Source: Ruminococcaceae bacterium UBA3753
GTDB lineage: Bacteria > Bacillota > Clostridia > Oscillospirales > Acutalibacteraceae
Direction: 5' to 3'
DNA: 64,000 nt
Assembly (NCBI GenBank): GCA_002372375.1
Contig: DFGJ01000037.1
Span: 7,730 to 71,729 of the forward strand
Of the stretch, positions 36,912 through 46,800 are shown piece after piece (positions within the stretch are counted from its first letter, which is position 1; each line of letters begins with the position of its first letter). The translations under genes were made by a program, and so were the position numbers. The notes beneath the pieces are model-generated. The model had not been told where the DNA came from and did not search any database. It saw nothing but the letters and a program-made list of their open reading frames with translations.

Positions 36912-37538
36912 GTGGTAAATTATTTGTGGTCTTCTTTGATGTTAATAAGCATATTGTGCAGCTTTTTTACAGGTAGGATAAACCTTACATGTGAGGCTAT
37001 TCTAACAGGTGCAAAAACCAGTATAGATTTCTTGATCTCAATTGCTGGAATCATGGCAGTCTGGACAGGGATCCTAAAAATTGCCCAAGAAAGTAAAGTT
37101 ACAAATTTAATCGGTAAATTTTTAAAGCCGTTGATAAACTTACTGTTTCCGAGCATTTGTAAAAATGAAACCGTAAAAAATTCCGTTTGTCTAACACTTT
37201 CAGCTAATTTTTTAGGACTCAGCAACGCTGCTACGCCATTTGCAATATCTACAATTAAAAATGTAGAAAAATCTAATATAGACCAAAAAGAAAAGTATAG
37301 AGTTGTAAATACATTTATAATACTGAGCATCGCTAGCATACAACTTATGCCCAGTTTACTTATGTCTTTACGGCAGAAATATGGTTCTGCTTCACCTTTT
37401 GGTATCCTTCCAATTATCTGGATCGTCTCGCTTACATCCACAGTTGTGGGTCTGCTTGCTATCAATACTGGTAATCTTTGTACAAACTTTGTCCGTAAAT
37501 TATTAACTCGATCGAAAAGTGTGGTAAAGAGTAAATAA
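36912..37538 (+). CDS. spmA: Spore maturation protein A
   Basis: A 208-aa membrane protein with about five hydrophobic segments, needed with SpmB for spore core dehydration. Motifs: GAKTSIDFLISIAGIMAVWTGI, AQESKVTNLIGKFLKPL, NSVCLTLSANFLGLSNAATP, and the C-terminal IIWIVSLTSTVVGL. The start is GTG at 36912 with AGGGG 8 bases upstream. spmB normally overlaps or directly follows; here it begins 445 bases later. Confidence 0.92.
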   Translation: MVNYLWSSLMLISILCSFFTGRINLTCEAILTGAKTSIDFLISIAGIMAVWTGILKIAQESKVTNLIGKFLKPLINLLFPSICKNETVKNSVCLTLSANFLGLSNAATPFAISTIKNVEKSNIDQKEKYRVVNTFIILSIASIQLMPSLLMSLRQKYGSASPFGILPIIWIVSLTSTVVGLLAINTGNLCTNFVRKLLTRSKSVVKSK

Positions 37539-37983
37539 CAAGTAAACAAAATTATTAAACCGTGTTCACTATCCTAATGAATTATAACAGATAGAAGAGT
37601 TGTATTTTAGATTTAATTAAGAAAGAGGGAAAAGGGTTAAACATGGCAAATGAAAATCTTAGAATAATAATTTAACTGCACAATAAAAATAGCAAATCGG
37701 GGTTTCTGAGTAGTTTAGAATTTGTTTTAAGAAGCATTAAACTTAACTACTTTTAAGTTTTTTATCGCGTGTCAACTTATACACTTTTATAGAATACCGT
37801 TTTATTATGAAAAGCTTTGTGTTAGAGTGCATAGTATAAAATACAGACGAATAATTCATTGCATATTCCGGTGTATTCTTAAAAATACACTTACTTGTTC
37901 GTGCCGCATTTCTTTTAACTCGATAGCATAAATATTAGCACCAAACAAAAATATTACTAAAAAATAAAACGCAAAAAAATTTT
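37539..37983 (+). other. Unusual spacer between spmA and spmB with a short broken ORF
   Basis: At 37643-37756 an ORF begins MANENLRIII, meets TAA at 37673, and stays open to LRSIKLNYF. An AAAGGG-like ribosome site is present. I do not recognise it; it may be a gene remnant or chance. Confidence 0.35.
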
Positions 37984-38499
37984 ATGAACTCTTTAGCCTC
38001 TTATATTACACTATTTGCAGTACTGTTAATAATACTCTCGGGCCTTTTAAAAAAAAGATCCATCTTTGACGACTTCACTAAAGGTGCGAAAGAAGGTTTA
38101 CTAACAACTTTCTCGATTGCACCGACAGTGGTTGCTTTGTTAACCTCGATAGCTATGTTCAAATCCTCAGGAGCTATGGACTTGTTTATACAACTATTGA
38201 GTCCTTTAACTAACGTTTTTAACATACCAAAAGAACTTATTCCAATAATGCTGATAAAACCGCTTTCTGGCAGCAGCTCACTAGCTTTACTAGACTCAAT
38301 CTTTAAAGACTTTGGTCCGGATTCATTCATCGGCAAGGCTGCTAGTGTAATAATGGGGTCTACAGAAACCACATTCTATATATTAACTGTCTATTTAGCC
38401 AGTAGCAAACTTAAGGTCAGTAAAAAAGTTTTGTTTGCTGCCATTATTGCAAATGTATTTGGTTTCTTATTTGGGACTTTTCTTCTAAAAATTATATAA
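37984..38499 (+). CDS. spmB: Spore maturation protein B
   Basis: A 171-aa membrane protein, partner of SpmA. Family motifs: FDDFTKGAKEGLLTTFSIAP, VALLTSIAMFKSSGAMDL, PLSGSSSLALLDSIFKD and ASVIMGSTETTFYILTVYL. The STETTF motif is characteristic. The ribosome site is poor, consistent with a gene that was once translationally coupled to spmA. Confidence 0.92.
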   Translation: MNSLASYITLFAVLLIILSGLLKKRSIFDDFTKGAKEGLLTTFSIAPTVVALLTSIAMFKSSGAMDLFIQLLSPLTNVFNIPKELIPIMLIKPLSGSSSLALLDSIFKDFGPDSFIGKAASVIMGSTETTFYILTVYLASSKLKVSKKVLFAAIIANVFGFLFGTFLLKII

Positions 38500-38718
38500 A
38501 AAATATTTTACTACGATGAAGTATAAAAATTTCTATCACTTACTAATAATTTTGAGAGTATATTTTACTAAATTTTAAATTTATACATAACTATAAGTGC
38601 ACCCTTGTTTTTAAAATTTGCAAAGTCAGATCATTAACGCAAACTTTGCTATACGTAAGTTTTTTAGCAAAGGTTAAGTGTATATGTTTGCAAAATAATG
38701 TATTTAAAATAAAAACTA
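38500..38718. terminator. Possible hairpin after spmB
   Basis: GCAAAGT and ACTTTGC (about 38620-38648) could pair, followed after some bases by GTTTTTTAG. Weak. Confidence 0.25.
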
Positions 38719-38747
38719 TTTACTTTTTTGAAAAAATATGTTATTAT
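38719..38747 (+). promoter_or_regulatory. Candidate promoter of the Nif11 giant-protein cluster
   Basis: -35 TTTACT (38719-38724), 17-base spacer, -10 TATTAT (38742-38747), giving a 5' leader of about 140 bases before the first giant gene. Confidence 0.4.
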
Positions 38748-38895
38748 ACACTAAACACAAATGTACTCAAGAATAAATTAGCTAAATTTTTTTAAACGAT
38801 GTTCTTTCAAATGACCAAAAACTTAAGCAATTTCTAAATTAAATAAGCAACAAAAGTTCAAAATTTAAGTTGTTTTTTATAGGAAGGGGGACCTT

Positions 38896-41800
38896 ATGGA
38901 AAATAAAAATGAGAAAATACTAGATTTTTTTAAAAGCATTGAAGAAAGCGGAGAGGATATCAGAGAGAGATTCCAAAAAATTGCCGATGAAATGGCTCAA
39001 GCTAAAAATGAAGAAGATGCAAAAAGTGCCGCAGAAAACTTTTTTAACGAGATAACCTCTTTTGCCAAAGAAAAAGGCTACAACATAACGAAAGAGGAAT
39101 TTTTAGAGTTCTTTGAAAAGAAGGCCAAAGAGCTATCAGACGAAGATTTAGCAGGAGCAAGTGGGGGACTTGGTGGAGGAATTTTAGGACAGTTAGCTGT
39201 GGGCGCTGGAATAGTTGCAGGTGGCGCTGGCGGAGCGATGGTTGTTAACCACGTTGCTAATAGAATACAAAGCGAGTCCAACAGACCAGCATTAGTACAA
39301 ACCGTAGACTATAATCAAAATAAAGGCATAAATTTGAGTCAATTAGATAAAGATGAAGATGAGCAAGAAGACACTTATGACGTTGTGGAAGAACAAAATA
39401 CCGAAGCGGAAGAAACGGAAGCAGCAAGTGAGTCAGAAAAAGATGCGGTTAGTTCACAAGAAGGCGCAGCGGCCACCACGGAAGAGATGCAAACTGAGGA
39501 AGACATTGGTACACAAAAGAGAAAAGGAGGTTTTTGGAGAAACGTAGTAAACAAAATAAAGAAGATTCCCCAAAAAATAATGGGACTGTTTGATGAGAAT
39601 CATCAAGAAAATAAAAATGTGGAAGCAAAAGAAAACGTGGTAAACAACGAAAATAATGAAAACAAAGTGGAAGTAAAAAAGGAAGAGGTAAAAGATAAGA
39701 TTAAGAATGAAGAACAAAAAGCAGAAAATAAGGATGAAAAGAAAGAAGAAGTAAAAAAGGAAGATGTGAAAGAAGAACAAATTGTAGAAAATAACGACGA
39801 AGAAAATAAGGAAAACCAGGAAAACAAAGAAAATAATATTCAAGTCAACGAAGAAAACAAAGAAGAAAAAAACGAAGAAAATAATAAAGAAAACCGAGTC
39901 AACAAACAAGTAGAAAACAACCTAAACGAAGAAAAAATAAACGAAAACCAAGAAATCCAAGAAAACATAGAAAAAAATGAAAATAAAAATGAACTAAATA
40001 ATGAGAATAACGAACAAAATTACAATATTTTAATTAAAGAACAAAACGAAGAAAACAACGAACAAGACCAAAACAACGAAAACAAAATGACTAGACTTTC
40101 GGCTCTAGCAAAAAGAGTTCTTTCTGAAAATAAAGGTAAAATAAAAGATGGTTCTAACATCGCAAAATTTTATGAGTTTGCTATTAACGAAAGTGGAAAA
40201 GAATTCACTTTCTCAAGTGAGACAAAAGTTGAGATTAGCTTTGAAGATGTAAAAAGCCTGCTCAATAAAGCAAGTCTTAAGAAGTTGGATGGTATCAATA
40301 CGTCAGATATAAAAGAAATTAAAATGTTTACTAGCTGGGGTAGTAAGGCAGCTGATGGCATAAGCTTTGGATTTAATTTGTATAACGAAAGCGGAAAAAG
40401 TATCTTGAGCGACCTGTACTCAGATAAAATAAAAGCGGATGCCGAAGCAACAGACATATGCAAATTTTTGAACGAAACAATGCTAAAGCAGAATGAAAAT
40501 AAACTGGTATTTTCTGAAGGAAATTATCGATTTGGTACGGAACAAGAAGCTAAGGATATGAAAAAAACGGAATCATACGAAAATAATGATGGATCATTAC
40601 AAGAGTTATTTGGTTATAACGAAGAATTACATAAATTTGTGACCAACTTTTTAGCTGCGAAAGGCAGCCAAACAAAAAAAGTCCAGTTTGGTACAGATCT
40701 TGAAGGTTTTTGGGATTTTTGTTCGAATAAAACTAATGATTCAGTAATTAAATATGCTGCTAACGTCACCGACAGAATTACACTGAAAGATTTAATAGAT
40801 GGAGATTGGGAAAATGGAAAACAACCGGCAGGCAACGAAACGATAGGGCAGATCACCATGGTGGTCGACAGTTTGCACACTAGTTTTAGTTTTACATTAA
40901 ACACAGAACAGGGCAATTCATATTTGGTTACATTTAAAGCGCAGTGGAACAAAAACGCTAGAGATATTTGCGGGTTTATTAATGAAACACTTTTAAAAAA
41001 TAAAGAAAAAAAGCTGGTATACAATGGTGATAAATATAAATTAGTTGGTAATACTGAATTCGAGGAAGAATCTAAAAAAATGGACCAAGAAATAGATAAA
41101 AGAGTCGAAAAAGTAAATAGAATAAGAAACGGAAAAATTAATATCAAAGATCGTATAACAGCATATATCAATAAATTAACAGAAAAATCAGTATTAAATA
41201 CTGAAGCAAAAAAAAGTTTAGCTTCAAAAATTTTTAACGAAAAAGGGCAAGAACTCAGGGAAGCATGTGTTGACCAAGCGGATAACTTAGTCTGCGTTAA
41301 AGACAGAAAGAGTGCATTAAACAATATTGTTACTAATAAATTGGCTACAGATTATAAAACAGAAATTGATAATCTTATTAAAGAGGCAGAGGAGAAGACG
41401 AGTAAACAAGAAAATCAAAATATAAATAAAGTAGAAGCCCATATAGAAGTCAATAAAAACGAACAAATCAAAGGCAATGAACAAACCAACATTCAGGAAA
41501 ACATTGAACAAAACAAAGAAAACAACGACACCAAGGAAAAAAGAAACCTCAATGTGGACAACTTAGAAAATAAAGACAAAGAGCTTAAAATTAAACAAGA
41601 CAAAATTGATAACAACGAAGAACAAAACGAAGACCAAAATGAAAACGAAAAAAATGTAAGTGAGGAAAAAGTTGAGGAAAGCAATAATAGCCAAGTTTCA
41701 GTAGAACTGGTTAGCAATAGTATGAATAGTGGTTTGACAAATAGCTCCTTAAATGAATTAGGAATAAAAGGAGATATGAACTTAGACACCGTACAAAAAT

Positions 41801-43692
41801 TTGATATCCCAGGATTTAATGGTACGTTAATAGATTCAAAATACGATGGAAGCAATCTATACCATGTTTTGCTAAGTCCCCAGGGAGCTGAAAATAATAA
41901 GGCGATTATGTTCATTAATTTAACCGATAAGCAGATGAAGGATGCAATGGATGCTATTGAAAAAGTAGGAAACCTTGATCAAGCTGTGGAAAATGCCTAT
42001 TTAGCATCCGATCAAGTAGTACAAGTTACTGTTGATGCCAATAATCTACTTAATAACGAGGATGGTTACCCTCTTCTAGAAAGTGAAATTAAAAATAACA
42101 ACGAAGTAGCCCAAGAGCAAAACCAAGAATTAAACAACGAAAACAACGAAGAAAACAACGAAATCGGCATAAACAAAATTGAAGAGAACAACTCAAACGC
42201 AGAAGTAAAGGAAGACAAAGAGAAAAATCAAGAAAACGAAGAAAACCAAAACGAAGACAACGAAAACAACGAAAACGGCGTAGACGAAATCGTCATAAAC
42301 AAAATCGAAGAAAACAAAGAAAAGGACAAAATCGAACAAAAAGAAGACCAAAACAACGAAAATAGTTTTGAAGATATTAATCTTTCCAGCTTGATAGAAG
42401 AAAATGGGGAAGACTACAAAATCAAAAACGAAAACAACGAAGAAAAAAACGTAATCGTCATAAGCAAAAACGAAGAAAACAACGAAAGCGACGTAAACGA
42501 AATCGTCATAAACAAAGACGAAGAAGGCCTAGAAAACAAAGAAACCAACGAAAACGGAGAAACCCTAAACAAAGAAAACAGCGACACAATCCAAAACGGA
42601 GAAAATGGAGAAATTAAAATAAACGTTATCGAAGGAGTAGAAAACAAAGGAACCACAGAAGAAACTAAAGGCTCAGAAAACCAAAACAAAATCGTCGCAG
42701 AACAAGACCAAAGCCAAGAAGAAAGCACCAACTTAATAAAAGACATAGGTGGAAAACTTTTTACCCAAGAGAATGAAGGTGAAACGGGTTTTAGTAAGTT
42801 TTTAGGAAGTGTACAAGAAGACAGTGATATTTTTAAAGAAGTAGAAATTACCAACGGTATTGAAGATTTAGAAAATCTGGTGGATGAAGATTCTAAGGAA
42901 ACACTAAATGAATTGAAAAGTAAAGAAATTAAAAAAATAACTTTGGAATTAGATGAAAGCGGATATATTACATTTTGTGTATCAGTAAAAGATGAAGATA
43001 AAACTGTGTTGACTACGAACTTTATTGACGATGAAGGTTTAATTCAGTTGTATACGAACTATATTGACGATGACGCTGAAAGCGATGATATTTGTGACTT
43101 CATAAATGAAGTAATACTAAAAGATAGTGCGCAAAAACTACAGTATAGTGAAAGCGACGGTTATAAGCTCGTTGGTATATTAAATGGAGACAACCAAGAA
43201 CAAGAAGAAAGCCATGAAGAAGGAAACAAGATTGAAATACATGAAGACCAAAACAGCAACGTCAAGGAAGAAGAAAACCTCAATAAGAACAACTTGGAAG
43301 ATTCAGAAAACAAAGGAGACAATAAGTTTGAAACTAAAGATCTTTCTATTAATAGTGAAAAAAACAACGACAATAACGGAAAAATAGAAAACAATAACGA
43401 ACTACAAAGCAAAAACAACCAAGAACAAGAAGAAAACAAACAAGACAAAGGAGAAACCCCCGGAGAAACTAAAAAACCAGTAAGCCAAACCCAATACGAA
43501 GAAAACAACGAAAACAACGAAAACAAAGAAAACAAAGAAAACAACGAAAACAAAGAAAACAAAGAAAACAAAGAAAACAACGAAAACAAAGAAGAAACCA
43601 ACGAAAACAACGAAAACCAAAACGAACAAAACAAAAACAAAGATGATGATTATGATCTTAAACTTAGTGATGCTCTTGGTAGTAGTGATTAG
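38896..43692 (+). CDS. Nif11-leader giant modular protein 1 (1598 aa)
   Basis: Residues 1-91 are a Nif11-like leader: an amphipathic helix (ILDFFKSIEESGEDIRERFQ), AKEKGYNITKEEFLEFF (the family's GY.ft.eEl core) and ELSDEDLAGASGG, a double-glycine site at 90-91. A Gly/Ala-rich hydrophobic segment follows (92-118), then VQTVDYNQNKG. The rest alternates K/E/N-rich, probably disordered linkers (about 235-397, 846-934, 1062-1282, 1436-1598) with unrecognised modules: A at about 398-555, 578-715 and 1283-1435, B at about 935-1060, and a helical part at 720-845. There is no Cys-rich core and no cell-wall anchor motif. AGGAAGGGGG lies 7 bases before the ATG. Leader-dependent export by a peptidase-containing ABC transporter is inference from the leader; the role is unknown. 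Confidence 0.85.
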   Translation: MENKNEKILDFFKSIEESGEDIRERFQKIADEMAQAKNEEDAKSAAENFFNEITSFAKEKGYNITKEEFLEFFEKKAKELSDEDLAGASGGLGGGILGQLAVGAGIVAGGAGGAMVVNHVANRIQSESNRPALVQTVDYNQNKGINLSQLDKDEDEQEDTYDVVEEQNTEAEETEAASESEKDAVSSQEGAAATTEEMQTEEDIGTQKRKGGFWRNVVNKIKKIPQKIMGLFDENHQENKNVEAKENVVNNENNENKVEVKKEEVKDKIKNEEQKAENKDEKKEEVKKEDVKEEQIVENNDEENKENQENKENNIQVNEENKEEKNEENNKENRVNKQVENNLNEEKINENQEIQENIEKNENKNELNNENNEQNYNILIKEQNEENNEQDQNNENKMTRLSALAKRVLSENKGKIKDGSNIAKFYEFAINESGKEFTFSSETKVEISFEDVKSLLNKASLKKLDGINTSDIKEIKMFTSWGSKAADGISFGFNLYNESGKSILSDLYSDKIKADAEATDICKFLNETMLKQNENKLVFSEGNYRFGTEQEAKDMKKTESYENNDGSLQELFGYNEELHKFVTNFLAAKGSQTKKVQFGTDLEGFWDFCSNKTNDSVIKYAANVTDRITLKDLIDGDWENGKQPAGNETIGQITMVVDSLHTSFSFTLNTEQGNSYLVTFKAQWNKNARDICGFINETLLKNKEKKLVYNGDKYKLVGNTEFEEESKKMDQEIDKRVEKVNRIRNGKINIKDRITAYINKLTEKSVLNTEAKKSLASKIFNEKGQELREACVDQADNLVCVKDRKSALNNIVTNKLATDYKTEIDNLIKEAEEKTSKQENQNINKVEAHIEVNKNEQIKGNEQTNIQENIEQNKENNDTKEKRNLNVDNLENKDKELKIKQDKIDNNEEQNEDQNENEKNVSEEKVEESNNSQVSVELVSNSMNSGLTNSSLNELGIKGDMNLDTVQKFDIPGFNGTLIDSKYDGSNLYHVLLSPQGAENNKAIMFINLTDKQMKDAMDAIEKVGNLDQAVENAYLASDQVVQVTVDANNLLNNEDGYPLLESEIKNNNEVAQEQNQELNNENNEENNEIGINKIEENNSNAEVKEDKEKNQENEENQNEDNENNENGVDEIVINKIEENKEKDKIEQKEDQNNENSFEDINLSSLIEENGEDYKIKNENNEEKNVIVISKNEENNESDVNEIVINKDEEGLENKETNENGETLNKENSDTIQNGENGEIKINVIEGVENKGTTEETKGSENQNKIVAEQDQSQEESTNLIKDIGGKLFTQENEGETGFSKFLGSVQEDSDIFKEVEITNGIEDLENLVDEDSKETLNELKSKEIKKITLELDESGYITFCVSVKDEDKTVLTTNFIDDEGLIQLYTNYIDDDAESDDICDFINEVILKDSAQKLQYSESDGYKLVGILNGDNQEQEESHEEGNKIEIHEDQNSNVKEEENLNKNNLEDSENKGDNKFETKDLSINSEKNNDNNGKIENNNELQSKNNQEQEENKQDKGETPGETKKPVSQTQYEENNENNENKENKENNENKENKENKENNENKEETNENNENQNEQNKNKDDDYDLKLSDALGSSD
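43498..43634. repeat. In-frame GAAAACAA(A/C) microsatellite near the end of giant 1
   Basis: Runs of GAAAAC alternating with AACGAAAAC and AAAGAAAAC encode ENNENKENKEN repeats. Units are 6 and 9 bases, always multiples of three, so slippage changes length without breaking the frame. Related short runs occur at 42120-42360. Confidence 0.75.
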
Positions 43693-43804
43693 GACTTGGA
43701 ATAAAAAAATACCTAAATTGATTAAGAGCATTTTGGTACCAGCACAGGTGCTTAAGTAGCTACGTCTAGTTGTACATAAATTTAAAGAAGCATAGGAGTT
43801 TATT

Positions 43805-46800
43805 ATGCAAAATATGAATAAAATAAACAATTTTTTAAAAGAAGTAGACAATAGCGGCGAAGAAACAAAAAAACGATTTCAATCTGTAGCACAAAGCATA
43901 GCGAACGCTAAAAATGTAGAAAGTGCTAAGAGTGCGGCAGATGACTTCTTTGATGAAATAATCTTTTTGGCCAAAGAAAAAGGTTACAACATAACAAAGG
44001 AAGAATTTTTGGAATACTTTAAAGAAAAAAGCAACGAACTTTCAGATGATGCCTTGGAAAGCGCTAGCGGAGGTGGTTTTGGTTGGCTTAACCCCCTTGC
44101 TTGGGGTTCAGCTATCGGGTCGGCTGCTTTTTCTACCGGCGGAAAAATTATCGGAACACTGGGTACAGTTGCTTCAATTGTTGTATCACCAATCACTAAT
44201 CTGTTCAGCTCAACGGAAACAGCAAAAAATAGTTCAGGTAGTAAAGTTTCAGTTAGCCAAATAGTAGAAAACAGCGATAAAGGTGGCAACAATAAAAAAA
44301 TAAAAGGTAAAACCAATAAAAATAAAGTTAGACAAAGTGTAAACAACAACGGCAAGAAAGATGACGACGATAAAAATACTTTTTCAGCTGAACAAATTGC
44401 AGAAGAAGATAACTACAATGGAGAAATAAAAGACCCTAGAGCCATTAGAAAACACACTATAGGAGGAAGAAAGGAAGCCCTGAACAAAGAAAAACTTGAT
44501 GAAATTATTAATAAGCGTAATTCATCAGGAAAAAGTTTTCAAAAAAATAAAGATAGTGATAGGTACGGATCAATAAGTTCAAAAGACTTTAACAACGGTG
44601 AAGAAGAAAGTGGATCTAGCTGGTACGGTCGCGCAGCTAGGGGGACTTGGAGCGGAATAAAAGGCTTAGGTAACACTGTAATAAGTGCTCCTGGAAAAAT
44701 AAGTGAAACAGTGAAAAGTCTCTTCCAAAATAGAAAGCAAAATGTTAGTATGGATGAGGAATTGGAAGAAAAGGCCTTTTTATTGGAAGGTGACGAATCA
44801 CAAGAACAACAAAATCAAGAAGAAATTAGGGATTTGACTAAAAAGATTTTTAAAGATTCTGTTCACACTGATTTAGACAGCGACGTTAAAGCATTCGGTA
44901 AATTTTCCTCTGACGAGGGTGGAGCTGATATTCTGAAAATAGAAACAGATGTTACTGGTTCTATTAAATTTGATGATATTAAAGATATACTAAATCCAAA
45001 TCAAATAAGAAATATAAAATCCGACAAAGTAGCCAAAATAGAAATGTCCGTTAATGGCAATGGTGCAAGTCAAGTTAAATTTGGCTTTAAACTGTATGGC
45101 AGTGATAGCCAACCGTTACATAATGGGGAACTATATACAACAAATTTGTGCGAAGGAACAAAAGCGCTTGACATTTGCAAATTCATTGACTTGACCATGC
45201 TGAAAAATGGCAACCAAAAATTGGTATTTAGCGGTGGTGAATATGCAATAGTCACAAATGCTGAATATCAAAACAAGTTGAGTGATATGCAAGAAGAAGA
45301 TGAAATTAAAAGCTCGAACGCAAAAAAGAAAAAATTGAGCGTCACTCACGGCAATTCAGACTATATTTTCAAGAATGTTCTAAAAGAAATAGCAAAAGAT
45401 CTAAAATTAGATACATCATTGAATAACGAACAGTTAACCCAAATAGCAAACGATAAGACTATAAGTGATAGTTTTCGATCGCTTATGAGCTGGGGTGATA
45501 TAAAAGATAGTGATATAGCCGGGTACAAGGATTTAGAAAATGGAATAGAGCAAGTTTTAGCCAAAAAATTCGAAAAATCAGAAAACGAATATATAAAAGT
45601 TTTTAGAGAGAAAATTACCTCTATTTTGAAGAACCTGTCAGAAGCAAACCAGGCGATGGAAGCGTACATAAACAATGCTTTAACGCATATGTCAGTAAAG
45701 GAAATCGTAAGAAGCATACTGGAAGAAAAGTTAGGAAAAGACAAGGTATCCAGCGAAAATGTTAACGATTGTATGCAATATATAGACGTTGATAGTTTGA
45801 AGGAAAAAATAGACTTAAACACTATACAAAAAGCCGGAGACTGGAAGAAAACTGTTTATGAAAAGTTAGAAAATGCCGTAAAGAAAGAAGTTGAAAAATA
45901 TGAAAAAGTATTGAAACACGGCAAAACGCTAACCTACAATCTTACTGAAAACATAGAAGGCAAAGTTTCCATAGATCAAACTAAAGAAAATGACAACATC
46001 ATCATAACGGTTTTTGAATCAAAAGGTAATGAAAATCAGGCTCTAAACCACTTGGCTATTAGTTACAAAAAGGGAGGAGATAAAACTTGGATAGTTAAAA
46101 ATATAACACCTGAAAACTCAAAAATAATTTTAGATGAGTTGACCGGCAAAAAGGCTTTAAATCACCTAGCTAAATACGAAAATTTAGATAAATATATAAA
46201 AGGACTTCCTACTTACCATAGTATAGATCAAGATGACATTATAGATGTAAATATGAACGAAGAAATTAAAGCGGAAAATATAAACAAAGAAGCAGAAAAA
46301 CAGACCGTTAAATCAGGTGAAAAAAAAGATGATGGGAATGACTATGAATCAGAAGGAATAGAAAATAAAAAAATTAAAGGCAAATCTGACGGAAAAAAGA
46401 AAAGCGTACAAAAAAATATTAAGAAAAAGGACAAAAAATTAATTGAGAAAAATATTGAAGAAGAATTAAAAGAAAGTGGCAATGAATTAAATGAAATAGA
46501 AAGTATGAAAGAAGAAGAAAATGACATTGATTTATATGCAAACGAAAGCAATGAAAATATGTCAGAGAAAGGCATCGTAGTTAAGGAAGAAAACACGGAT
46601 AACAACGAAGAAGAAAAGAAAATAAAAGTGAACGAAGAAAGTATAAAAAAGGCTATTACGGACGTTTTATATGATAATTCAGATGATTTAAGTATGAAGT
46701 TTTTTGATGGTAATAGAGAACTCTATTGTGAAGTCGTTTACGACCAGGGATTTTTAGGTAATTTGCAAAAAAATGTTACAGAAGAAGACGTTTCAGCAAT

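Noticed and set aside
37643..37756. Interrupted ORF MANENLRIII... between spmA and spmB as a real gene
   Set aside because: Only 37 codons with an internal TAA and no recognisable family; kept as a note in the spacer entry.
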